From: a virus
IMG/VR virus record: IMGVR_UViG_3300017613_000950
Coordinates: 1 to 29,512 of that record
DNA length: 29,512 nt
Direction: 5' to 3' (one strand)
A model generated the notes under the pieces. The model had not been told where the DNA came from, ran no database searches, and was given only the letters and a program-made list of their open reading frames with translations. This document shows, in pieces, positions 7,266 through 13,807 of the stretch. Position 1 is the stretch's first letter; every line of letters starts with the position of its first letter. The translations under genes and the position numbers were made by a program.

Positions 7266-8084
7266 AACGTGCGAAGGTTGGGGGTTAGTGAGGAAGAGGA
7301 AGCCGGGGATCGCAGTGTAAGTGTTGGTGGAACGCTTGCTGCAATAACAAGTTCTGAAGATGCTGAAGTTTTAGTTGATGGCGATGTAGCAGGAACGCTT
7401 GAAGCAATAACAGCTTCTATAAACGCTGTTACTGTTAATGAACGAACTGCTGTTGTTGATGGTGATCTTGCAGCAATAACAAGTGAGCAATCAGCAGAAG
7501 TCCTTGTTGATGGAGCCTTAGCAGGTACGCTTACAGCAATCACTTCTGAACACTCTGCCGAAGTCTTAGTTGATGGTAGTGTTGCTGGTACTCTCGAAGC
7601 AATTACCTCTGAAATTAATGTAGAAACACTTAACGATAGAGATGTTACTGTTGGCGGGACACTTGCTAGTATTACCTCTGAACAATCTGCTAAAGTTCTT
7701 GTAGATGGAGATGTTGCAGGAACACTTGCCGCCATTACTTCTGAAAAGTCTGCTGAAGTTCTTGTTGATGGTGTTGTTGATGGAACGCTTGAAGCAATAA
7801 CCAGTAAAATTAATGTAAATACTACAGGAGATATAAATGCTCAAGTAGGAGGAACACTCGCACCTATAACAGCTTCACTTGCTGCGGAAGTATTGGTGAG
7901 TAGTGAAGTTGCAGCAACTTTGGCAGCAATAACAGCAAATGTAAATGCTCAAGTAGAAGTGGCTGGGGTTATAGATGCAGATTTGGCAGCGTTAACGGCA
8001 CGTATAAGAGTAAACACGACTGGTTATACTAATACAGATTCACGCATAATTGATGGTGCTGGTCATTCAATTATTGGAGGATAA
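5865..8084 (+). CDS. Large two-module LamG protein with C-terminal 21-residue tandem repeats
   Basis: A 739-residue protein starting directly after the previous stop, with GGAGG 8 nt upstream. Module A (about residues 1-218) begins WFPGSQKPLRGTLIDPSHPL and ends IWNRALSTAEIQWLHRES. Module B (about 237-467) begins WWPGFQKPLRGMQLDKSHPM and ends LFDRALTDAEIALLHREP. Both are LamG/concanavalin-like and parallel the single module of the preceding gene. Residues ~483-716 are about eleven degenerate copies of a ~21-residue unit (consensus EVLVDGDVAGTLAAITSEQSA), predicted to be beta-rich and acidic. A short Gly-rich end follows. The architecture suggests a virion fibre or adhesin, with ligand-binding modules followed by a repetitive stalk. 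There are no signal peptide or enzyme residues. Repeat number may vary through recombination. Confidence 0.82.
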   Translation: MWFPGSQKPLRGTLIDPSHPLSRGLVRAWAFNELSGETLHDSVGGFGKGTISGASWEADSLAFDGSDYVDPANDYNIIDAITVFVRLKRTDNASYSHAVGRHPDWFVGCGGDANQNKFRFMINNSNSSGYTDAINANQIYNVVGRYDHANVSIWLDGVSIASAAYSTNIGTTGTTTIGNYSDHGSTYTWPGNIYAVYIWNRALSTAEIQWLHRESYAMFARSRIAVSEEPAVVRRQWWPGFQKPLRGMQLDKSHPMVKGMVGAWVMNEGSGSHLQNHASGFLHGSINTNTSWAPGSLEFGSDGRVDCGTDDLVGGSEGITVVAGIRDDGSNSFGRIADKSYNGQFAFYITDTNRLGCAFVTDTGSIDDFADLSMSQLIAGQEYSVAFRWSGAIDYIQYFIDGMHEASADASIAGNTVATSSAPFYIGNHVTFNRDFLGRIRFVYLFDRALTDAEIALLHREPYCMFDNVRRLGVSEEEEAGDRSVSVGGTLAAITSSEDAEVLVDGDVAGTLEAITASINAVTVNERTAVVDGDLAAITSEQSAEVLVDGALAGTLTAITSEHSAEVLVDGSVAGTLEAITSEINVETLNDRDVTVGGTLASITSEQSAKVLVDGDVAGTLAAITSEKSAEVLVDGVVDGTLEAITSKINVNTTGDINAQVGGTLAPITASLAAEVLVSSEVAATLAAITANVNAQVEVAGVIDADLAALTARIRVNTTGYTNTDSRIIDGAGHSIIGG
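7314..8012 (+). repeat. About eleven degenerate 63-bp (21-residue) coding repeats
   Basis: In-frame units of 21-23 codons following the pattern (E/K)VLVDG.(V/L)AGTL.AITSE.(S/N)(A/V). Copies near 7360-7610 and 7690-7800 are the most alike, and the last two are the most diverged. Some units use a shorter lead (NERTAVVDGDLAAITS, GDINAQVGGTLAPITA), giving an alternating higher-order pattern. DNA-level similarity (GTTGATGG...GGAACGCTTGAAGCAATAAC) should allow slippage or recombination. Confidence 0.85.
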
Positions 8085-8086
8085 AA

Positions 8087-8383
8087 ATGTCTTGGAAAGC
8101 TCTTAGTTCAGGAAAGCTAACGACAAGTCAAGTAGTTTACACTGGACCCTGCTTCTATTTTGGCTTTGCTTGCAGAAATGGAGGGGCGAGTTTTACTGTA
8201 ACTGCATATGATAGTCTTGCAGCAACAGGAACAGAAATTGAGGATTATCAAACTGATGCAAACAAAGAAATGGAGGGCCATGTTCACAATTCACCCATCA
8301 CTTGTAGTAATGGCATTTATCTAACATTAGGTGGAGGAACGGCGATTGTTTATTACACACCCCTACGCGAAGGAGTACAGTGA
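8087..8383 (+). CDS. Small beta-rich protein preceding the radical SAM gene
   Basis: A 98-residue protein with ATTGGAGG upstream. Strand-like segments alternate with glycine turns (VVYTGPCFYFGFACRNGGASFTVTAYDSLAATGTEIEDY, and GIYLTLGGGTAIVYYTP). There are three Cys (two near residues 23-29, one near 73). It is in tight tandem with the radical SAM gene: its TGA overlaps that gene's ATG by one base. I do not recognise it. It could be a small virion surface protein, or a substrate or partner of the adjacent enzyme; only the coupling supports the second idea. Confidence 0.65.
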   Translation: MSWKALSSGKLTTSQVVYTGPCFYFGFACRNGGASFTVTAYDSLAATGTEIEDYQTDANKEMEGHVHNSPITCSNGIYLTLGGGTAIVYYTPLREGVQ

Positions 8384-9336
8384 TGAAATCACTATGCGAC
8401 ATGGACACCATCCAAATCGAGCTTACTGATGCATGTAGAATGAGTTGTAGCAATTGTACAAGGTTTTGTGGTCATAAAAAGCCTTGGTATTTAAGCGAAG
8501 AAGATTTTAAGAATGCTGTAGATTCAATGAATGGCTATCCTCAAATGGTTGGATTTATGGGTGGTGAACCGCTATTGCATCCTAAGTTCAAAGAGTTCTG
8601 TGAGTATGCACAAACTAAAATTCCCAAGGAACAGTTAGGTCTTTGGACAGCCTTACCAAAAGGTCATGAGGATTATGCAGAACTAATTTGCCAAACCTTT
8701 GATCACATCTTTATCAATGACCATACTCGAAGTGATATTTTTCATGCTCCAATTCTTGTATCTAGTAAAGAGATTTTTAAAGACTTACGAAGAATCTTTT
8801 ATGTCGCTGATAAATGCTGGTTGCAAAATGCATGGTCAGCATCCATTACTCACAAGGGAGCATTCTTTTGTGAAATTGCTGCTTCCTTATCTACTCTGTT
8901 TGATGGTAGTAATGGCTGGAAAGTGGAACCGGGATGGTGGTGGAAAACACCGAAGGATTACACCGCGCAGATTGAAGAGTTTTGTCCTCAGTGTGGAGTG
9001 TGTGCTCCTTTAAAGCGAAGAAGAAGTGTTGAAGGAATTGATGATATTTCTCCTGAAAACTATGAGCGATTGAAGGATGTTTCGTTAAAGATCAAGCGAG
9101 GCGATTATGTCATACATGATCTAAGCCTAGTTACACAAGAAGAACTTGAAAAACAACCGATGGCAGCATACAAAGATTTTGTATTTCGCAGTCAAATTGC
9201 AGCTAAATACAACATTTCACTTTCAGTAAATGAAAAGAAGTTTGTCCGACCTCACTATGGCTGTAGTGTGAAATTACCCAATACATCAATCTTCGAAGAG
9301 TATAAAGAAAAATATGGAGGACATGTAAATGTCTAG
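8383..9336 (+). CDS. Radical SAM enzyme with extra C-terminal cysteines (SPASM/twitch-like)
   Basis: A 317-residue protein. I choose ATG 8383 over the GTG at 8380 because AAGGAG (8370-8375) is then 7 nt away. The radical SAM cluster motif CX3CX2C is C18-C22-C25 (TDACRMSCSNCTRF), and GGEP at 60-63 matches the SAM-binding motif after strand 2. C145, C163, and the closely spaced C201, C204 and C207 (FCPQCGVC) could hold an auxiliary Fe-S cluster, as in SPASM or twitch domains. The family makes 5'-deoxyadenosyl radicals to modify peptides, sugars or other substrates; the substrate here is unknown. It overlaps the next gene by 8 nt and the previous one by a base, so the three are co-translated. 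An enzyme of this kind inside a virion gene block is uncommon. Confidence 0.85.
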   Translation: MKSLCDMDTIQIELTDACRMSCSNCTRFCGHKKPWYLSEEDFKNAVDSMNGYPQMVGFMGGEPLLHPKFKEFCEYAQTKIPKEQLGLWTALPKGHEDYAELICQTFDHIFINDHTRSDIFHAPILVSSKEIFKDLRRIFYVADKCWLQNAWSASITHKGAFFCEIAASLSTLFDGSNGWKVEPGWWWKTPKDYTAQIEEFCPQCGVCAPLKRRRSVEGIDDISPENYERLKDVSLKIKRGDYVIHDLSLVTQEELEKQPMAAYKDFVFRSQIAAKYNISLSVNEKKFVRPHYGCSVKLPNTSIFEEYKEKYGGHVNV

Positions 9337-9658
9337 AACACTAACTCTTGCTATGGGTGGTCAGTCATATGGACCTACAAAGGTTGCTTCGACCAATGCG
9401 AATCAAGCCTTACCAGCAGCAGTGCTTACTAATGCTTCTAGGAGTGCTGTTCGTGTTGTGATTACTGTCGAAGATAATACTATCCGTTATGCTTTTGGAG
9501 GAATTATTCCAACACAAGGAACATTAGGACATCTTCTAACTGCTAATGAATCGCTTGTGATTGGGCATCCAGCAAGTATTGCATCTTTTAGATTTATTAG
9601 TGATGCCGCTAATACGCATGGTAATCTGCAAATTACAGGTGAATATGGAACAATTTAA
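9329..9658 (+). CDS. Small beta-rich hypothetical protein
   Basis: A 109-residue protein that begins 8 nt inside the end of the radical SAM gene, with GGAGG 8 nt before its ATG. It looks like a small beta-sandwich: repeated alternating strands (AVRVVITVEDNTIRYAFGG, ESLVIGHPASIASFRFIS, GNLQITGEYGTI) with no Cys, membrane segment or enzyme motif. I recall similar small proteins widely among tailed phages near capsid and fibre genes, where their function is unassigned. Likely a minor structural protein. Coupling to the radical SAM gene makes it another possible substrate or partner. Confidence 0.65.
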   Translation: MSRTLTLAMGGQSYGPTKVASTNANQALPAAVLTNASRSAVRVVITVEDNTIRYAFGGIIPTQGTLGHLLTANESLVIGHPASIASFRFISDAANTHGNLQITGEYGTI

Positions 9659-9685
9659 TTCAGGAGAGGTGTAAGGAAAGGGTCT

Positions 9686-10093
9686 ATGGCTGATGAAAAA
9701 GATCCCATCCATGTACAATGTTGGATGCATGAAAATCAATGTGACAATATTAAAGATACACATGGAGAGATCCAAAGAGTGAAGAAAAACTTTCATGCTG
9801 AACTTGTGAGGATGCAAACCATCATGGATAAATTCATCAAAGCAAGAACAATATTTTGGCTTCTCGGATTGACTAGCACAGGATTTTTAAGTCTGTTTGG
9901 ATATTCAGTGCATATGAATGCAACATCGGTGGAAGGATCTATTGTTCGAGATAAGAAACAACAGACAACTATAAATGAAATAGCAGGAAAACAAAATAAT
10001 GTCCTTGTTGAAATACGCGGTTTGCAAGGCACACTTCATGAAGTTCAATCTGATGTTGAAGAATTAAAAGTTGAAATGAAGGAGTTGCACTAA
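9686..10093 (+). CDS. Single-pass membrane protein with coiled coil, possible holin-like
   Basis: A 135-residue protein. Residues 1-53 are polar and charged, residues ~54-75 (RTIFWLLGLTSTGFLSLFGYSV) are one transmembrane segment, and residues ~90-135 are a heptad-like coiled coil (INEIAGKQNNVLVEIRGLQ through VEELKVEMKELH). Phage holin/XhlA-type proteins and some spanin- or fusion-type proteins share this one-helix-plus-coil layout, so a lysis role is possible but not shown. It is followed with no gap by a small metallopeptidase. The ribosome-binding site is GGAAAGGG-like and of average strength. Confidence 0.65.
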   Translation: MADEKDPIHVQCWMHENQCDNIKDTHGEIQRVKKNFHAELVRMQTIMDKFIKARTIFWLLGLTSTGFLSLFGYSVHMNATSVEGSIVRDKKQQTTINEIAGKQNNVLVEIRGLQGTLHEVQSDVEELKVEMKELH

Positions 10094-10492
10094 ATGACCT
10101 TTGGTACGGAATGGACTCCTGATAAACATGTTAGAAGCCTTATTGAACGGGCTGATCTTTCTGTTCACGGTATAGAACTTATAATGCTATATGACATTAC
10201 TACTTTCCGACTGAATAAGAAATTTTGGAAGTTAGGTATATCCTTGACAAGAAGTAAGATTGTTTTTAACCCTCGTATTACTGATTATCCATTAGAATAT
10301 CAAGCAAAGAAGATTTGCCATGAACTTACTCATGGAGCACAGCGAAGTTTTTATGGAGCTAAATTTATTTTTATGTATATTGGACAATGGATTAAAGCAG
10401 GATGTGATTACAACGAAATGAAAACATTTGGACTTGAGCGGAGAGCAATTGAAGTAGAGCAAGCTTTTGAACAATCACGAAGGGGAATGTAA
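10094..10492 (+). CDS. Small zinc metallopeptidase-like protein (HEXXH)
   Basis: A 132-residue protein whose ATG follows the previous stop directly, with AAGGAG 9 nt upstream. The zincin motif HELTH is at 76-80 (KKICHELTHGAQRS); a downstream helix GLERRAIEVEQAF supplies candidate third ligands E115, E120 or E122. The N-terminal half has beta-like segments (KLGISLTRSKIVFNP) that in zincins usually precede the active-site helix. No signal peptide is seen. The next gene starts at its stop (TAATG). Possible roles are protein maturation in virion assembly, host protein cleavage, or peptidoglycan cross-link hydrolysis beside the membrane protein upstream. Phage zincins of this size are mostly uncharacterised. 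Confidence 0.7.
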   Translation: MTFGTEWTPDKHVRSLIERADLSVHGIELIMLYDITTFRLNKKFWKLGISLTRSKIVFNPRITDYPLEYQAKKICHELTHGAQRSFYGAKFIFMYIGQWIKAGCDYNEMKTFGLERRAIEVEQAFEQSRRGM

Positions 10493-11136
10493 TGACTACT
10501 TTCGGGAGCATAAAAACTCTTGTTCATACAGGACTTGCTAGAGATACAACTGATCCTGCTGCATTGTTAGTTGTCCCGGCAGCAATTAATTGGGCAATTC
10601 AGGCAGCAGCCATTTTGTTTAAACCGAAGGAGTTAGCAACTTCTGATGATGTAACAGTACTTGCAGGAAAAACTCTTGTGGAATTTGACTATAATTTTAT
10701 TGATATACAAAGTGTTGTTCCAGTATTGTCTGTTGGTAAAGATCTCCATTTTATTCCTTATGAATCATTTAGAACTCTTGTTCCTTGGGTTACATCAGAT
10801 CCAGAATATTACACAATGTTTGGAAAATTTATTGTTATAAATGCTATAGCTGGTTCAAACATTGCCCTTCGAGTTTTTTGGTTACAGCTTCCTGATGATC
10901 TAGATGATGATGAAGATGATCTTCCATTTGTTGGGCAAGATGGCTTTATTGTTTCATTAGCTTCTGCACTTGCATTTGCTATGTTTGAAGAGGGGGAAAC
11001 AGTTGATGTATGGACAAAGATGAGTGAAATTCTTGGTATGCCATTAATACAACGAACAAAGATGCAAGAGGTAATGCAAGGTATTCCTGCTTCTCTTGAA
11101 GCAAAACTTTCCGGTACACTTGCAGGAGGTAAGTGA
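10492..11136 (+). CDS. Head-tail adaptor-like protein, first copy
   Basis: A 214-residue protein starting at a TAATG overlap. The pattern is an N-terminal helical segment (AINWAIQAAAILFKPKELAT), a beta middle (VLAGKTLVEFDYNFIDIQSVVPVL...FIPYESFRTLVPW), an aspartate-rich loop (LQLPDDLDDDEDDLPF) and C-terminal helices (IVSLASALAFAMFEEGETVDVW). The same order is found in the next gene, and it resembles phage adaptor/connector proteins that dock to the portal. It uses more A/T-ending codons than its neighbour. The extreme acidic loop DDLDDDEDD is a distinctive difference. Whether both copies go into the virion is unknown. Confidence 0.65.
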   Translation: MTTFGSIKTLVHTGLARDTTDPAALLVVPAAINWAIQAAAILFKPKELATSDDVTVLAGKTLVEFDYNFIDIQSVVPVLSVGKDLHFIPYESFRTLVPWVTSDPEYYTMFGKFIVINAIAGSNIALRVFWLQLPDDLDDDEDDLPFVGQDGFIVSLASALAFAMFEEGETVDVWTKMSEILGMPLIQRTKMQEVMQGIPASLEAKLSGTLAGGK

Positions 11137-11840
11137 TGGCGAACACTTCATACGAAGAATTTATCCGTAGAGTTATGATAAATCTACAACCCCGTGTTGA
11201 TGGAACAATTCTGTTAGCTACAAAAGAAGCTATCAACGATGCGCTATATGTAATTGCTTGTGTCAAAGACTTCGATGAGTTGATGACGTTGGATAAGACT
11301 AGCGCAGATACCGTTGATGGCACGAAAAGCTACCACATCGACAATGACTTTGGTTTGACTCGATGCAAAGATATTTATTCGATCAGGCTGATGAGTGAAG
11401 ATGAATCTCGCAAGCTCATCTACATTCCATTCAGGAAGCTTGATGAAGAAGTTCCTTACACAGAACAGACCGGAGAAGGAAAGTCGAAGTGGTACACAGT
11501 ACGTGGAAAGTACGTCGAGTTGTACCGCATTCCTGATGATGCATACGATCTCTATATTCAACACAGTCAATGGCCCTCTGTGCTTGAAGATGACAGTGAT
11601 CAGACCGAATACGAGAACATCGATTATGTGATTGTGTCATTGAGTACTGAAATGGCTCTTGCATCACTTGAAGGTGGAAATTCCAATTGGTTGCAAAGAG
11701 CACAGTACTTGCTTGGTATCTCTGTCAACGAAGAAAAGACACGCCCCGATGTTCGGTATGTAGCTGAACCGTTCGTAGCCACAAACCCCGGACCGCCGGG
11801 AGAGTATTGGAATAACCCTTGGGTTAAACACCAACCATAA
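11136..11840 (+). CDS. Head-tail adaptor protein, second copy
   Basis: A 234-residue protein. ATG 11136 is preferred over GTG 11133 because GGAGG (11125-11129) sits 6 nt away, and the stop of the previous gene overlaps at TGATG. The layout is: helical start (EEFIRRVMINLQPRVDG, TKEAINDALYVIACVKDFDEL), beta middle (YHIDNDFGLTRCKDIYSIRL, RKLIYIPFRKLDEEVPY, KYVELYRIPDDAYDLYIQHSQWPSVLEDDSD), then a C-terminal helix rich in Leu/Ser (IVSLSTEMALASLEGGNSNWLQ) and a Pro/Gly-rich tail. This is the typical pattern of adaptor proteins that join the portal to the tail in podoviruses. Its base composition is closer to the capsid and ejection genes than to the AT-rich genes around it. Confidence 0.75.
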   Translation: MANTSYEEFIRRVMINLQPRVDGTILLATKEAINDALYVIACVKDFDELMTLDKTSADTVDGTKSYHIDNDFGLTRCKDIYSIRLMSEDESRKLIYIPFRKLDEEVPYTEQTGEGKSKWYTVRGKYVELYRIPDDAYDLYIQHSQWPSVLEDDSDQTEYENIDYVIVSLSTEMALASLEGGNSNWLQRAQYLLGISVNEEKTRPDVRYVAEPFVATNPGPPGEYWNNPWVKHQP

Positions 11841-11850
11841 GGAGTAAGTC

Positions 11851-12612
11851 ATGGTTACATGGAATGCTACATTTAACTCACTTCCACAAGATACTGATGC
11901 GGCAAACAATGGTGCAAATGAAATACGGATTTTAAAGGTAGCAATTGCAAACCGTTGTAATCTTGAAATGAATTGGGAGGATGAATCTGCACCTTTGCTC
12001 AAGGCAGGGGTTGCAGCAGTCTGTTATGCCGGAAATCAAACAGACATAGATGCTCTTTCAAGTCCATCAAATGGTGCATTAGCATACAATGATGAACTTC
12101 ATGTTTTTCAAAGAGCTAATGATGACTCATTCGCAAACTTATCCATTTATCATAATGAACTTGGTAATTTATCAGGGGATATTGATGATCACCCTCAATA
12201 TTTGAAGCTTGATAAAGCTAATCAAACACTTACAGCAAATCTTAGTGTTGATACTGATATTACTATTGCAGGATCTAATGTGGCAAACCTTGCCCCCCAT
12301 GAAGCCAATGATGCTGCTACTGCCCATGCTAATGGTCTTGGGGTAATTCTTGGTACGCCAGAATTTTCAGGGTATACAGAAGGAGCTAATAATGAAACAA
12401 CTACAGATGGAATTCTTGTAACTAGAGAATATCTTGTTGCGGCAAAAACACTTTCTGTTTATCTTGATGGTGCTGTTAGAGCAATGGGTGGAGGACCACT
12501 TACAACGGCTAATTCACATGTTACACTTACTATCCCTGTACCAAAAGGATCAACATGGAGAGTTGTGGGTAATGGTGGTGCTGCAATGTACTGGTTCCCG
12601 ATAGGATCATAA
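11851..12612 (+). CDS. Putative tail fibre / tail-associated protein
   Basis: A 253-residue protein with TAAGGAG upstream. It opens with a short phage-type lead (WNATFNSLPQDTDAANNGANEIRILKVAIANR) seen in tail and fibre proteins. A central part rich in Asn, Asp and Ala follows, containing LSGDIDDHPQYLKLDKANQTLTANLSVDTDITI, a pattern common in fibre shafts. The C terminus is beta-rich and ends in ITVP-like strands (HVTLTIPVPKGSTWRVVGNGGAAMYWFP). No enzyme motif is present. Its place between adaptor and nozzle genes, and the following fibre gene, support a tail-surface role. Confidence 0.68.
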   Translation: MVTWNATFNSLPQDTDAANNGANEIRILKVAIANRCNLEMNWEDESAPLLKAGVAAVCYAGNQTDIDALSSPSNGALAYNDELHVFQRANDDSFANLSIYHNELGNLSGDIDDHPQYLKLDKANQTLTANLSVDTDITIAGSNVANLAPHEANDAATAHANGLGVILGTPEFSGYTEGANNETTTDGILVTREYLVAAKTLSVYLDGAVRAMGGGPLTTANSHVTLTIPVPKGSTWRVVGNGGAAMYWFPIGS

Positions 12613-12613
12613 A

Positions 12614-13807
12614 ATGGTTGACTGGAAAACACAAAGAACTCCGTTATTGCCTTCCATTCCTGTTGAGAGTGAGAAGGATGATTTTCAACGCTTGATTAAA
12701 TGGCGACGTTCGATGCTTGATGTAATCTCTCTTCATGCAGCGAATGTTCATGATGATCTTCGCCAATGTGTGGCAGATGTTAGTAATACCGCTGAAATTG
12801 ATTTAGATATAACAGATAATATCTTATCGGCAAATCTTAATAATGCTAACATTCCTCTCGATGCTCACGGAAAAACAATATATGTTAGTTATTTAGATGC
12901 AAATGCTGCTAATCATGGGTTGTGTCCTAAGTTAAGTGGTGATGCGAATGATTTTTTAGCTGGTAATGGAGCGTGGATCGAACGGGTGGACTCAAATGTA
13001 TCTAAGCATGGGTTATGTCCACAGTTATCAGGAAATGGAAGTGAGTACTTAGATGGAGATGGGAATTGGACTGAACCAGCAGGAGGAGGAGGAGGATACA
13101 GTAATCTTACTGAATTTGTTGATCAAACTGCACATAGAATGTTCTATTCAAATGCCGCTGGTAATGTAACAGAATTACCGCATGGTACTGTTTATAAAGT
13201 TTTAATGAGTTCAGGAGTCAATGCAACTCCTGCTTGGACACATCTTATGATGGCTCACCATTTTAATGAAACAAATTGGAGAATGTTTTATAGTAACGGT
13301 ATAGGTGATGTTACTGGTTTAGCATTTGGTTCTTCTGGAAAAGTACTTACAAGTGGTGGGGCAAATGCTATACCTACTTGGGAAACTCCTCAGGAGTTTA
13401 GTACAGATATAACTATAATGGGATGGGAGTTTAATGCCAACAACGGAACTTGGGTAAATGTACAGAACTCTTACCAATTTATCAATATGTACAAAACAAA
13501 CTATACAGCAGCCAATAATAATAATGTGATTGCTAATGCGTTTTTTGCAAACGGTACATATGAAGCACGTTTCCTTGGACGGACAACAGCAAATAGTGGG
13601 ATTTTGAAGCTTTATATAGGAGGTGTCGAGAAGGCTTCTTGGGATATGTATCATTCTACTGGGATGTGGAATGAAGATCTTGCTAACACAGGAATTAGTA
13701 TTTCAGCTGGAGCACAGCAAGTTAGGCTTCAGGTAGTAGGTAAACATGCAAGTTCTAGTGGTTATAGAGCATACATAACATCCTTAACTTTGAGGAAATA
13801 TGCATGA
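12614..13807 (+). CDS. Putative tail fibre with internal repeats
   Basis: A 397-residue protein. The N-terminal ~60 residues (KWRRSMLDVISLHAANVHDDL) may attach to the tail. Two copies of an HGLCP(K/Q)LSG...(F/Y)L.G.G.W unit lie at about 97-123 and 127-153, a repeat often seen in phage fibres. A Gly-rich hinge (AGGGGGY) follows, then a second pair of ~38-residue repeats (RMFYSNAAGNVTEL...PAWTH and RMFYSNGIGDVTGL...PTWET). The C-terminal ~130 residues look like a beta-sandwich (GILKLYIGGVEKASWDMY, GAQQVRLQVVGKH), possibly a binding head. A receptor-binding fibre is the best guess. It overlaps the nozzle gene by ATGA. Confidence 0.72.
   Translation: MVDWKTQRTPLLPSIPVESEKDDFQRLIKWRRSMLDVISLHAANVHDDLRQCVADVSNTAEIDLDITDNILSANLNNANIPLDAHGKTIYVSYLDANAANHGLCPKLSGDANDFLAGNGAWIERVDSNVSKHGLCPQLSGNGSEYLDGDGNWTEPAGGGGGYSNLTEFVDQTAHRMFYSNAAGNVTELPHGTVYKVLMSSGVNATPAWTHLMMAHHFNETNWRMFYSNGIGDVTGLAFGSSGKVLTSGGANAIPTWETPQEFSTDITIMGWEFNANNGTWVNVQNSYQFINMYKTNYTAANNNNVIANAFFANGTYEARFLGRTTANSGILKLYIGGVEKASWDMYHSTGMWNEDLANTGISISAGAQQVRLQVVGKHASSSGYRAYITSLTLRKYA

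Noticed and set aside
7250-7735. Minus-strand open frame across the 21-residue repeats
   Set aside because: It mirrors the coding repeats, so its periodic sequence is a by-product of the plus-strand repeat.
7314-8012. CRISPR array
   Set aside because: The repeats are in-frame, 63 bp, contiguous and degenerate, with no spacer/repeat alternation, and lie inside a coding gene.
5085-9336. Diversity-generating retroelement acting on the LamG proteins
   Set aside because: No reverse transcriptase gene, no template repeat and no Asn-rich (AAC/AAT) variable end region were found in the window.
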